NCBI RefSeq assembly: GCF_010728325.1
Contig: NZ_AP022570.1
Span: 806,001 to 870,000, forward strand
Length of the DNA: 64,000 bases
Direction: 5' to 3'
Source: Mycolicibacterium poriferae
Lineage (GTDB): Bacteria > Actinomycetota > Actinomycetes > Mycobacteriales > Mycobacteriaceae
The notes beneath the pieces were generated by a model. The model was not told the DNA's origin. It worked only from the letters and a program-made list of their open reading frames with translations, and did not search any database. Shown here piece after piece: positions 25,127 through 34,094 of the stretch. Within the stretch, counting starts at the first letter, position 1. The number at the start of each line of letters is the position of its first letter. The position numbers and the translations under genes were made by a program.

Positions 25127-26584
25127 GATGACCTCGTCGCGGACCGCCGACCTCCGCGCCTTGCCCGCGTCGTCGCGCAGCGGCCGCGCGGTGAACTCCA
25201 CCGAGCGGGGCAACTTGTGCGCGGCGATCCGGGCGGCCAGGAACTCCCGCACCGTGTCCTCGGACATGTCGGCAGCGGATTGCACGATCACGTGCGGCAC
25301 CTGGCCGAGATCGTCGTCGGGCAACCCCACAGCCAAGCTGGACAACACGTGAGGATGCTCGGCCAGCGCCGACTCGATCTCGGCGGGATAGACGTTGCGC
25401 CCGCCCACGGTGAACATGTCCACGCGACGGTCGTTGAGGTACAGAAATCCATCGGCGTCGAAATAGCCCAGATCGCCGAGGGAATCCCAGCCGTCGCGGT
25501 TCTTCGCGGTGCTGCCGATGTAGCGGTAGGTCGGCCGGCTGCCCGGAGCGGGCCGCATGTAGATCTCGCCAGGCACACCCGGCGGGCACTCCTTTCCGTC
25601 GTCGTCGAACACCTTCATCTCACCGGACACGACCACCCCCACCGAACCCGGATGGCTCAACCACTGCGCACCCGAGATGAAGGTCAGCGCCTGTAACTCG
25701 GTGCCGCCGTAGAGCTCCCACACGACATCGGGCCCCAGCAGATCGATCCAGGCCTGTTTGACGGCCGGCGGGCAGGGCGCGGCGAGATGCCAGAACCGCC
25801 GGATGGACGACAGATCGTAAGCATCGGGATCGGCGCGGTGTACCGGCAGCAGCCGCTGCATGATCGTCGGCACGGTCGCCAGAAACGTCACCCGGTACTC
25901 GGTGACCAGCCGCAGGAACTCCTGCGGCTCGAATCGAGGCATCAGCACCAGATGGTGTCCCTGCAGCAGGCCGATGGCGAACGTGGTGAATCCCGTGTTG
26001 TGGCTCAGCGGAACCGAAACCAAGTTGACATCGCCGGGTTCGGCGCCCAGCGGGGCTCCGATCGTGGGCGGCACCCTGCTGTCGTTGCCGGCCTCGATGA
26101 GTTTGGGACGCCCGGTACTTCCGCCCGACGCCATCGACTTCCACACCGGCGAAACCGCCTCCGGCAGTGGATCATCGGAGAAGCCCGCGGCGATCTCGGC
26201 GACCGCGGCACCTGCACTCGGGGTGTCGCCGGTCGGGTCGGCACGCCCGACGAGCAGCGCCGGGGGACGCAGCTCGAGCAGTGCCGCAAGCTCGGTGTCC
26301 GGCATCCGCGCCGAGAGGGGTTGCGGCACCGCCCCGAGTTTCCAGCACGCCAGCACCGCGTACACCCAGTCCAGTGAGTTGGGCAGCACGATCGTCACAT
26401 AGTCGCCGACCCCGACGCCCTGCGACGCGAACGCTCTCGCGAGGCGGTTGGATGTCGCGTCAAGCTCGGCGCGGGTGATGGTGACTCCCGAACAGGTGAC
26501 CGCCGGCGCGCCAGGGGCCTGGGCGGCCAGCGCCGATACCTGGGTGCCGATCGGGGGAACTCGTTGGCTGCCTGGCTGGCTCAT
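25100..26584 (-). CDS. AMP-dependent acyl-CoA synthetase/ligase
   Basis: ANL-superfamily enzyme of about 494 residues that activates a carboxylic acid with ATP. P-loop SGGSTGRPKLIEAG, ELYGGTELQ, the hinge SLGDLGYFDADGFLYLNDRR and RNVYPAEIES are seen. The C-terminal Lys region LRDDAGKARRSAVRDE is present but divergent. The SGGSTGRPK form resembles bile-acid/cyclic-acid CoA ligases (BaiB-like) more than classic long-chain FadD. The start is ATG 26584 with GGAG just upstream; ATG 26593 is the alternative. The 5' end overlaps the AftD gene by about 125 bp in another frame. The acid substrate is unknown. Confidence 0.83.
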   Translation of the reverse strand: MSQPGSQRVPPIGTQVSALAAQAPGAPAVTCSGVTITRAELDATSNRLARAFASQGVGVGDYVTIVLPNSLDWVYAVLACWKLGAVPQPLSARMPDTELAALLELRPPALLVGRADPTGDTPSAGAAVAEIAAGFSDDPLPEAVSPVWKSMASGGSTGRPKLIEAGNDSRVPPTIGAPLGAEPGDVNLVSVPLSHNTGFTTFAIGLLQGHHLVLMPRFEPQEFLRLVTEYRVTFLATVPTIMQRLLPVHRADPDAYDLSSIRRFWHLAAPCPPAVKQAWIDLLGPDVVWELYGGTELQALTFISGAQWLSHPGSVGVVVSGEMKVFDDDGKECPPGVPGEIYMRPAPGSRPTYRYIGSTAKNRDGWDSLGDLGYFDADGFLYLNDRRVDMFTVGGRNVYPAEIESALAEHPHVLSSLAVGLPDDDLGQVPHVIVQSAADMSEDTVREFLAARIAAHKLPRSVEFTARPLRDDAGKARRSAVRDEVIARRAAQSG

Positions 26585-29500
26585 GGGCTCCATTGTCGTC
26601 TGTGGGCGGCTCCGTCCGGCCGGATTCGGGCAGGCCGGCCCTCTCGCTCTCCGGTGCGGCGGGCGGCACCGCGGCGGACACGGCGACCGCCACCACCGAC
26701 AGCAGCGCCAGCAGTTGGACACCGGCGGAGTGTCCGACGTACCCGTCGACCGACCGCCACGGGTTCTGGCTCAGGATCGCTCCGGCCAGCACCAGCCCTC
26801 CCGCCGCCGTGCCCAATGTCGCTACGCGGGTGATCCTTTCGTTCTGCCGGAACAGATGAGCCAGCGCCAGCGCGGCGCCGGCGACCATCGCTCCGGCCAG
26901 TCCCGAGATGACCGTGGCCGCGACGACGACCGCGGCGCCGCGCACCGCGGTCGGCGGGCACCATGGCCGTACCGTCGGGGGAGTGGTCTGGCGGCGCCGT
27001 CCCGGCACGAACGCCGCGACCAACAGCATCGGCAACAGCGCCAACCCGCCGATCAACCCCCAGCGGTAGGTGGCATTGGAGGCGAAGCTCATCGTGACGG
27101 CTCCCGCGGTGCCGGCGGGCACGATCCAGCCCTGCTGCCAACCGTTGACGGTGATGGCCGTCAGCGGCGCGCCGTCGGCGGTGGTCGCGGTCCAGCCCGG
27201 GTTGACGCTTTCAGGCACCACCAGCAGTCGTTCCCGGCCGGAGGGGGTCACGTCGACCTCGCGGTGGTCGTTGCTCCAGGCGTCCGCAGCCACGGGAAAG
27301 GCTGTGGCCGTGCGTAATTCGCCAGCGAGGGGCGTTGCGAGCTCGACTCCGTCGACCAGGAGGCCGGGCCCCGGGCTGACCAGCAGCTCCTGGTCGCCGG
27401 CGGGCAGGGTTATCGGTTCGCTGCGACAGGGTCGTGCGGCGATGGGTTGGTTGTCCAGCAGCGCGGCGACGGTGGTGGTGACCGACGTCTGGACGAACTG
27501 ACCCGCGACACCGATGACCGGCCCGCGTCCGCACGGCAGCGTGACGGCCCTGGCCCGGTTGGTCGCAGCGTCGGCGGGCGCGATCGGCGCGCCGGACTCG
27601 TCGAGGGGTACCACCTCGGCCAGCCCCGGTGGCTTGAGCTGATCGAAACCCAGTGCGGTGCGGTCGATCACGTCGTCCCAATCCATCAACGACAGCGTGA
27701 TCGTGTCGGTGCGGCGGGGCTGCAGGTCCAGTGTCTGCGTGCCGTCGATCCGCCTGACCTGGGGGCCGTCGCCGAGGTCGACGGCGATCATCGTCGGGTG
27801 GGCCGGCAGCGCTGAGGAACTCGGGGTGACGCGCAAGCCGGCCACGGTGCGCGGTTCGGGCAGTTTCACCACCAGCGTGGGGGGTGTGCGGGGCTGCACC
27901 ACGCGCTGCGGCGCGGTCCATGCGGTGCCGGGGTCACCGTCGGCGGCCGCGTACGCCGAGCCCAGTACGTCGAGCGGGTCGGCGTCACCGGCGGCGCGGA
28001 CCACCCCCGGCTGGGCGATCAGGTCGGCGAGGTTGGGTCCCTGACGGGCGCGTACCCACACCGTCGGATCGACCGGCGTCGGCTCGGGCACGGTCAGCGT
28101 GCGGCTGAGGTTGACCGGCTCCTCGGAGGCCAGCGCCATCGCCGCCGCACACCGGGTACCCGTCGGGCTGTCCGCACACCCCGGCCGTCCCAGTAGCTCG
28201 GTACCGAGATCCCATTGCGCGATGGCCGATCCCGGGGGAGGGCCGGGAACGTCGACGGTGTGGCGCAGGGCGATCGGGTGGGCGAACCCGTTCGCGTCGT
28301 ACTGGGTGATGCTGAAGTCGGTGATGCCGAACTGGACCCCCGGCGAACCGTCGTCGGTGGCGGCCGCGGTGATGCGTACCCACGGCGTCTCGCCATACGG
28401 CAGCGCGACGGTGACCGGGGTGCCCGGGTCCTCGACACGCACCGTGCTGGTGCCGTTGACGGTGGCCACCTCGAGACGGCGCACCTGCGCGCCGACGGCG
28501 GTGGCGCTGGGGGTGATGGTGAGCGTGGCGTTGGTGACCGGACGGTCGAAATCCACCTGCAGCCACTGCCCGACCGCCGCCTGCAGCGCGTTGGACACCC
28601 AGCTGGTGGACGCGTCGGCGTCGATCGCCGCGGCCGGCGAGGAGGCGGGTGACACATTGGGCAGCGCGGTCGAATCAGACGCGGCACTCGACACCGAGAT
28701 CCGCCCGCCGTCCCATCGCCCGTAGACCAGCTCGGCGCCGTCGGCCGGATAGTCGGGCACCCGGTTGAACGTGTTACGGGCGTCGCCGGGACTGCGCACG
28801 GCCGAGGAATGATCGTCGACACGGCCGTAGTCGGTTTCCCGCGCCAGTGGGGTGTCGGTGATGGTGACCAGGGGCACCGGCAGCCCCGCGCGTTGAGCAT
28901 CCTGGGTCAGCAGCATCGGGCCCAGCGGCTGCTGACCGCTCAACCGCCTGCGCTCGTCGAGGCGCAGCAGAGCCTCCGGTCCGCCGTCCACCCGCGCCAT
29001 GGTGTCGGCGTCCACCAGGAACGGCGCCGCCGGTGGCCGACCCGCGCCGTCCACCCGGTAGATCTCGACCGCCGGGTACCGCGGTCGCAATCCGCTGTCG
29101 GCAACGAACCCCTCCAGCGTCCCGGGGCCGACCGGGTCGCCGAACTCGGCGACCTTGGTCAGCCCGGGAGAACCGTCGACGGCCTGGTGCACCAGGATGG
29201 GCCGCGCCGAGCGCGACGCATCCGGATCCAGGTCGTTGCGCACCACCACATACGAGATGCCCTGCCGGATCAGCGTGTCGGCGAGCCCCGCTGACGGCCG
29301 GCCCGAGGCGAAGAGTCGCTGCACCGAGTCCAGCGCGCGGATGGTCTCGGGTGGGGTCAGCGGAATGGAATCGCGCACCCCCCAGGTGCTGTCACCGAGA
29401 ACCTGCAGAGGCTCGTCGTGGCTGTTGCCCCACACCTGCGTCGCGAACGGGGCACCGGGCGCGACCAGCACCCGTCCCGCGGGTCCGGCTGGGCCGGATT

Positions 29501-30983
29501 CGCCGGCTGGGCCGGATTCGCCGTCTCCGCCGCCTCCGCCTGCCGCACCGGTGTTGTGCTCGTCGAGCCACGCCGCCGTGTCATGCCAGTACTGCGGGAT
29601 CGCGTCGAATGCCCCGGGCGGGGTCAATCGGCTGGTCCAGGCCAGCGACGTCGCCGCGGTGAGCGCCGCCAGCACCACAACCCCCACCGCCACCCGCTTG
29701 TCGTTCTCCGGATGTGCGAACGCGGCCCGCCATACCGGGCGGGGGGCACTGCCCGGCAACGGAATTCGGCCCAGCAGGTGCGCCAAACCCAGAGCCAGCG
29801 GCAACCGCAGCAGCGGCTCCAGTTTGTGCAGATTGCGCAACGGGGTGCCGTCGGCATCGAGGAACGCCTGCACCTGAGCCGCGATCGGGGAGCCGAGCCC
29901 GCCGGAGTACCCAGCCGCCAACAGCGCGACACCGATCAGCAGCATCGTGATCAACCGACCGCGCGCCGGCATCGTGCGCAACGCCAGACCGGCCAATCCC
30001 GCCGCGGCCACCAGCGTCGTCGCCAGCACCGCGACCGACCCCGTCACCAGCGGAGCCCCCGCGGTGGCACCCGGCGCGACGTACGGCGTCCACGCCCCGG
30101 TGCCGCGCAGCATCTCGGTCAGCGACATCCACTGCGTGGTGACCCCGGAAGATTCGATGAAGTCGAGAAACGGTGGGCTGATGCGGCCGAGGTGCAGCAA
30201 TGCCACCACCCACCACGTCACCGCCAGCACCGTGCAACCCAGCCACCACGCGGTGAACCGCCACCACGTCCGGTTCGGGCGGTGCGCCAACAACCACACC
30301 ACCGCGCACAGGCACGCCGACAGCGTGGCGACCGCGTTGATCGCACCCATCAGCGCGATCGCCAGTGCTGATCGCGCCGCCAGCAGCCGAGTTCGCGGAT
30401 CAGCCCCTCCGGACCCAGCCCGGTTTTCTCCCGCCCCTCCGGACCCAGCCCGGGCCCCTCCCACCCCTCCGGACCCACCCTGGGTTTCTCCCACCCCTCC
30501 GGACCCACCCTGGAAGGCGAGGATGACCGGCAGCAGCACCCACGGCGCGAGCATCATCGGCCACGTCTCCGACGAAATCGCCCCGAGCGTGGTCAACACC
30601 CGCGGCGACAACGCGAACGCAATGGCGCCCAGCACCCGTGAGGTCGGCGTACCGATGCGCAGCGCCTCGGCCACGCGCAGCACACCCCAGAACCCGACGG
30701 TCAGCACCAGCGCCCACCACAGCCGCTGCGTCACCCAGCCGGGAATCTCGAGCAGGTCGCCGAGCAGGAAGAACGTCCCGTGCGGGAACAGGTAGCCGTA
30801 CGCCTGGTTCTGGGCCTGCCCGAACGGCAGGTCGCTGTTCCACAGGTCGAACGCGCGGGTCAGGAACCGCAGCGGATTGGCCGTCAGGTCCAGTTTGGTG
30901 TCGGGTGAGATCTGTCCGGGCGACTGGGCGAAGGTCAGGAGCAGAGCTACCGCGCCGACGAGCCACAGCCAGCGCCGTCGCAA
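26460..30983 (-). CDS. aftD: Arabinofuranosyltransferase AftD
   Basis: Very large polytopic GT-C glycosyltransferase (1507 residues from a TTG start) that adds alpha-1,3-branching arabinofuranose to arabinogalactan/lipoarabinomannan at the outer face of the membrane. The N-terminus with FAQSPGQISPDTKLDLTANP and NQAYGYLFPHGTFF is highly characteristic. About 400 residues of membrane spans are followed by a large periplasmic part with carbohydrate-binding-like modules (YGETPWVRITAAATDDG, ASTSWVSNALQAAVGQWLQV) and four C-terminal spans. It is longer than M. tuberculosis AftD (about 1400): a Gly-rich insert encoded by 30-bp repeats and a polar C-terminal tail overlapping the next gene account for much of this. 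A DUF2613 gene lies 25 bp upstream, as Rv0236A does. Confidence 0.92.
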   Translation of the reverse strand: MRRRWLWLVGAVALLLTFAQSPGQISPDTKLDLTANPLRFLTRAFDLWNSDLPFGQAQNQAYGYLFPHGTFFLLGDLLEIPGWVTQRLWWALVLTVGFWGVLRVAEALRIGTPTSRVLGAIAFALSPRVLTTLGAISSETWPMMLAPWVLLPVILAFQGGSGGVGETQGGSGGVGGARAGSGGAGENRAGSGGADPRTRLLAARSALAIALMGAINAVATLSACLCAVVWLLAHRPNRTWWRFTAWWLGCTVLAVTWWVVALLHLGRISPPFLDFIESSGVTTQWMSLTEMLRGTGAWTPYVAPGATAGAPLVTGSVAVLATTLVAAAGLAGLALRTMPARGRLITMLLIGVALLAAGYSGGLGSPIAAQVQAFLDADGTPLRNLHKLEPLLRLPLALGLAHLLGRIPLPGSAPRPVWRAAFAHPENDKRVAVGVVVLAALTAATSLAWTSRLTPPGAFDAIPQYWHDTAAWLDEHNTGAAGGGGGDGESGPAGESGPAGPAGRVLVAPGAPFATQVWGNSHDEPLQVLGDSTWGVRDSIPLTPPETIRALDSVQRLFASGRPSAGLADTLIRQGISYVVVRNDLDPDASRSARPILVHQAVDGSPGLTKVAEFGDPVGPGTLEGFVADSGLRPRYPAVEIYRVDGAGRPPAAPFLVDADTMARVDGGPEALLRLDERRRLSGQQPLGPMLLTQDAQRAGLPVPLVTITDTPLARETDYGRVDDHSSAVRSPGDARNTFNRVPDYPADGAELVYGRWDGGRISVSSAASDSTALPNVSPASSPAAAIDADASTSWVSNALQAAVGQWLQVDFDRPVTNATLTITPSATAVGAQVRRLEVATVNGTSTVRVEDPGTPVTVALPYGETPWVRITAAATDDGSPGVQFGITDFSITQYDANGFAHPIALRHTVDVPGPPPGSAIAQWDLGTELLGRPGCADSPTGTRCAAAMALASEEPVNLSRTLTVPEPTPVDPTVWVRARQGPNLADLIAQPGVVRAAGDADPLDVLGSAYAAADGDPGTAWTAPQRVVQPRTPPTLVVKLPEPRTVAGLRVTPSSSALPAHPTMIAVDLGDGPQVRRIDGTQTLDLQPRRTDTITLSLMDWDDVIDRTALGFDQLKPPGLAEVVPLDESGAPIAPADAATNRARAVTLPCGRGPVIGVAGQFVQTSVTTTVAALLDNQPIAARPCRSEPITLPAGDQELLVSPGPGLLVDGVELATPLAGELRTATAFPVAADAWSNDHREVDVTPSGRERLLVVPESVNPGWTATTADGAPLTAITVNGWQQGWIVPAGTAGAVTMSFASNATYRWGLIGGLALLPMLLVAAFVPGRRRQTTPPTVRPWCPPTAVRGAAVVVAATVISGLAGAMVAGAALALAHLFRQNERITRVATLGTAAGGLVLAGAILSQNPWRSVDGYVGHSAGVQLLALLSVVAVAVSAAVPPAAPESERAGLPESGRTEPPTDDNGAHEPARQPTSSPDRHPGIGAGRPGPWRAGGHLFGSHHHPRRA
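30405..30513 (-). repeat. 3.6 in-frame 30-bp tandem repeats inside aftD
   Basis: Units start at 30405, 30435, 30465 and 30495. They encode ten-residue Gly/Ser-rich units (GGSGGVGETQ, GGSGGVGGAR, AGSGGAGENR) in a loop between two membrane spans near residue 165. The unit length keeps the reading frame, so copy number can vary without disrupting the protein. Confidence 0.88.
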
Positions 30984-31008
30984 CGGCGTGACCGAGGCTA
31001 CGGACGCA

Positions 31009-31182
31009 TCAACTGCGGTTGCCGTACTCGACCCTGTTGAGCACTGACGACGCCGGATCGCCCGCCTGCAGCGGAGGCTTCGTGTCCTGCTGCACCATCA
31101 GCGTCACCCCGAACACGGCAGCCGCGCCCAGCAGCAGGCCGACGACGATGCTGGCCGCCGCGGGCACGAGAAACCGATCCAT
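31009..31182 (-). CDS. DUF2613 small membrane/secreted protein (Rv0236A-like)
   Basis: 57 residues: one N-terminal hydrophobic segment (FLVPAAASIVVGLLLGAAAV) followed by a short polar tail with LNRVEYG, the DUF2613 pattern. The ATG at 31182 gives exactly the length I remember for M. tuberculosis Rv0236A; a TTG nine bases upstream is less likely. It lies 25 bp before aftD on the same strand, so it may be an AftD accessory or a co-transcribed envelope protein. The function is unknown. Confidence 0.8.
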   Translation of the reverse strand: MDRFLVPAAASIVVGLLLGAAAVFGVTLMVQQDTKPPLQAGDPASSVLNRVEYGNRS

Positions 31183-31251
31183 GGCCGCCAAACTAGCACG
31201 ATGCGTGTGCTGCTCGATCGTTGCTGCATCGACCGGCTACTGTCGGGGCCT

Positions 31252-32454
31252 ATGGTCACACGCACGACGGTGCCGAGAGCACTGACCGGGGTGCTGGCGG
31301 CGGCGTCGCTGCTGGTGGGCTGCGCGTCGCCGGCCCAGGAACCCGCCGCGGGTCCCCGCTCGACGGTGACGATGGCCGCCGGTCCGGTACCGCCGGCCGT
31401 GGTGCCCCCACCGGCCGCTCCGGCCCCGCCGGCGTGCGGCGACCCGAACGCGGTCGTCGCATCGATGTCCACCCGCGACAAACTCGCCCAGCTGCTCATG
31501 GTCGGCGTGACCGGTGCCGCGGACGCCCGCGCGGTCGCCGACAGCCATCACGTCGGCGGCATCATGATCGGCAGCTGGACGGACCTGTCGATGCTGTCTG
31601 ACGGTTCGCTGTCCGAGATCGCGGCCGGGGCGGGACCGCTGCCGTTGGCGGTCAGCGTGGACGAAGAGGGCGGCCGGGTGTCGCGACTGTCCAGCCTGAT
31701 CGGCTCCCAACCCTCGCCGCGGGTGCTGGCACGCACCAGCAGCCCGGAAGAAGTCCGCCAGATCGCCGCCGATCGCGGCCGCCAGATGCGGGCCATGGGC
31801 ATCACCATCGACTTCGCGCCCGTCGTCGACGTCACCGACGCCGCCGACAACTCGGTGATCGGTGATCGGTCGTTCGGTTCGGACCCCACCGTGGTCACCG
31901 ACTTCGCCGGGGCCTACGCGCAGGGCCTGCGCGACGCCGGCATCCTGCCCGTCCTCAAGCACTTCCCGGGTCACGGCCAAGCCTCCGGCGACTCGCATGC
32001 CGAAGGCGTCGTGACACCGCCGCTGGACCAGCTGCTGGACCAGGACCTGGTGCCGTACCGCACGCTGACCTCCGCGGCGCCGGTCGGCGTGATGGTCGGC
32101 CACATGCAGGTCCCGGGGCTGACCGGCAGCGATCCGGCCAGCCTGAGCCCGGCCGCCTACGCGCTGCTGCGCTCCGGTGACTACGGCGGCCCACCGTTCG
32201 CGGGTCCGGTCTTCACCGACGATCTGTCGAGCATGCGCGCGATCAGCGACCGATTCGGCGTCCCCGACGCCGTGCTGCGTGGCTTGCAGGCCGGTGCCGA
32301 CGTGGCGCTGTGGGTGACCACGGCGGAGGTACCGGCGGTGCTCGACCGGCTCGAGGCGGCGGTTGCCGCCGGTGAACTGACACTGCCCAACGTCGACGCG
32401 TCGGTGCAGCGGGTGGTCGCGATGAAGGGGCCCTCACCGCGCTGCGGCGGCTGA
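31252..32454 (+). CDS. lpqI: Lipoprotein beta-N-acetylglucosaminidase LpqI (GH3)
   Basis: 400 residues. The N-terminal lipoprotein signal ends in the lipobox LLVGC (Cys at about 24), followed by a Pro/Ala linker and a glycoside hydrolase 3 barrel. NagZ-type motifs are present: KHFPGHGQASGDSH, GVMVGHMQVPG and FTDDLSSM with the nucleophile Asp. LpqI of M. tuberculosis removes GlcNAc during peptidoglycan recycling, outside the membrane. The ATG at 31252 puts the signal peptide at the right distance; the open frame from 31201 is probably upstream leader. It is divergent from the DUF2613-aftD pair. Confidence 0.92.
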   Translation: MVTRTTVPRALTGVLAAASLLVGCASPAQEPAAGPRSTVTMAAGPVPPAVVPPPAAPAPPACGDPNAVVASMSTRDKLAQLLMVGVTGAADARAVADSHHVGGIMIGSWTDLSMLSDGSLSEIAAGAGPLPLAVSVDEEGGRVSRLSSLIGSQPSPRVLARTSSPEEVRQIAADRGRQMRAMGITIDFAPVVDVTDAADNSVIGDRSFGSDPTVVTDFAGAYAQGLRDAGILPVLKHFPGHGQASGDSHAEGVVTPPLDQLLDQDLVPYRTLTSAAPVGVMVGHMQVPGLTGSDPASLSPAAYALLRSGDYGGPPFAGPVFTDDLSSMRAISDRFGVPDAVLRGLQAGADVALWVTTAEVPAVLDRLEAAVAAGELTLPNVDASVQRVVAMKGPSPRCGG

Positions 32455-32469
32455 ACAACGATTCGATGC

Positions 32470-32483
32470 TTACCCTGGGGTGA
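32470..32483. promoter_or_regulatory. TTAC-type palindrome upstream of the TetR gene
   Basis: TTACCC-TG-GGGTGA, an inverted repeat with one mismatch, 95 bp upstream of the TetR ATG. It resembles the perfect site between fabG4 and fadA2 and the pair upstream of fadE5. Three direct copies of GGTGAAC follow (32500-32540), partly within a second inverted repeat CACTGT-N7-ACAGTG. Confidence 0.45.
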
Positions 32484-32578
32484 AAAGCTCGCTGTACTCC
32501 GGTGAACTTCTTCTCCGGTGAACACTGTCGGGTGAACAGTGCTCTCGGTCCCACGGACCCGCTCAGGAAGGCTCTCGC

Positions 32579-33241
32579 ATGGCAGGTGGAACCAAACGGT
32601 TACCCCGTGCGGTGCGGGAGCAGCAGATGCTCGACGCCGCGGTACAGATGTTCTCCGTCAACGGCTACCACGAGACGTCGATGGACGCCATCGCGGCCAC
32701 CGCGCAGATCAGCAAGCCGATGCTCTACCTGTACTACGGCTCCAAAGAGGAATTGTTCGGGGCGTGCCTGGATCGCGAGCTGCGCAGGTTCGTCGACGAG
32801 GTCCGCGACAAGATCGACTTCGACGAGGCCCCCAAGGAGCTGTTGCGCAACGCGGTCTCGGCGTTCCTGCGCTACATCGACGAGCACCGCGCGTCCTGGA
32901 TGGTGCTCTACACCCAGGCGACGAGTTCGCAGCGCTTCGCCCACACGGTCCGGGAAGGCCGCGAACGCATCATCGACCTGGTCGGCCGGCTGCTGCGCAC
33001 CGGAACCCGATTCCCGGGACCGGACACCGATTTCGACATGATGGCCGTCGCGCTGGTGGGCGCCGGGGAGGCGGTGGCGTCGCGGGTCAGCACCGGCGAC
33101 GCCGATGTCGACGACGCCGCCGAGCTGATGATCAATCTGTTCTGGCTCGGCCTCAAAGGTGCGCCGTCCGACGGGGCCGGGCCGGTCCCGGACACCGATC
33201 TCGGCACCGGGACCGACGCGGACGTCGTCACCCGCGCGTGA
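32579..33241 (+). CDS. TetR-family transcriptional regulator (Rv0238-like)
   Basis: 220 residues. The N-terminal helix-turn-helix region is clear: DAAVQMFSVNGYHETSMDAI then ISKPMLYLYYGSKEELF, followed by a helical ligand-binding domain. AGGAAGG sits about 10 bases upstream of the ATG. The gene has the position of Rv0238, between lpqI and htdX. Its stop overlaps the convergent htdX stop by 14 bp. The related palindromes at its own upstream region and at the fabG4/fadA2 and fadE5 promoters make it the best local candidate for their regulator (inference). Confidence 0.88.
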   Translation: MAGGTKRLPRAVREQQMLDAAVQMFSVNGYHETSMDAIAATAQISKPMLYLYYGSKEELFGACLDRELRRFVDEVRDKIDFDEAPKELLRNAVSAFLRYIDEHRASWMVLYTQATSSQRFAHTVREGRERIIDLVGRLLRTGTRFPGPDTDFDMMAVALVGAGEAVASRVSTGDADVDDAAELMINLFWLGLKGAPSDGAGPVPDTDLGTGTDADVVTRA

Positions 33242-34088
33242 GCGGGCTGACCTTTCCGGTCAGATGTGGATAGCCCTTCGACAGGTGGCGCAGCGTCAGC
33301 TCCCAGCCGTCCTGGTCGTGCTCGACGTACAGACCGGCCCTCGCCGGTAGCACCACGGGTTTGGCGAAGCGCACCGAGTAACTCACCGCATCCGGCAGTT
33401 GGCCCTCGATGTTGGCCAGCACCGCGGCGGCGCTGTACATGCCGTGGGCGATGACGGTCGGGAAACCGAACAGCTTCGCGGCGATCGCATTGGTGTGGAT
33501 CGGGTTGTGGTCGCCACCGACCGACGCGTAGTGGCGGATCTCGCCGGGGGTGATGCGCAGCACGGCGTTGGGTGGACCCAGCTTGGGCTGCTTCTCCGGC
33601 GGCGGCTTGGGCTCATCCGACAGGCTCGTCCGCTGCTGGTGCAGGAACGTCGTGACCTGATGCCACGCCACGTCGTTGCCGACCTTGATGTCGGTGACGA
33701 TGTCGACGAGCAGACCCTTGCGGTGCTCCCGCAGGTTCTCGGCGTGCACCGCGGCGTCGATGGTGTCGGTCACCGAGATGGGCCGGTACTGGGTGATGTG
33801 GTTCTCCAGATGCACCGAGCCCATCGCGGCGAACGGGAAGTCGAAGCTGGTCACCAGCGACATCACCGTCGGGAACGTCAGCGCGAACGGATACGTCAAC
33901 GGCACCTGGTCACCGAACCGCAGACCCGTCACGCCCGCGTACGCGGCGACGTGATCGGGGTCGATGCTCAGATCCGACACCGTCAGCGTGCGGTTGGGCA
34001 GGCTCTCGCCGCGCGGTACGAACGGCAGCGCGCCGGCGGCGGCCCAGAACAGGTTCTTCAGCCCGGAGGGCTGTGCGCCTTCACTCAT
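33228..34088 (-). CDS. htdX: 3-hydroxyacyl-thioester dehydratase HtdX (MaoC)
   Basis: R-specific enoyl hydratase/3-hydroxyacyl dehydratase of 286 residues, double hot-dog fold. The C-terminal hydratase-2 motif SVGGDHNPIHTNAIAAKLFG contains the catalytic Asp and His, followed by HGMYSAA. The N-terminal half is the non-catalytic hot dog. M. tuberculosis HtdX (Rv0241c) works with FabG4 in a fatty-acid elongation or degradation cycle using long acyl-CoA. It starts 6 bp after the fabG4 stop, so the two are co-transcribed. Confidence 0.9.
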   Translation of the reverse strand: MSEGAQPSGLKNLFWAAAGALPFVPRGESLPNRTLTVSDLSIDPDHVAAYAGVTGLRFGDQVPLTYPFALTFPTVMSLVTSFDFPFAAMGSVHLENHITQYRPISVTDTIDAAVHAENLREHRKGLLVDIVTDIKVGNDVAWHQVTTFLHQQRTSLSDEPKPPPEKQPKLGPPNAVLRITPGEIRHYASVGGDHNPIHTNAIAAKLFGFPTVIAHGMYSAAAVLANIEGQLPDAVSYSVRFAKPVVLPARAGLYVEHDQDGWELTLRHLSKGYPHLTGKVSPLTRG

Positions 34089-34094
34089 GAAGAT

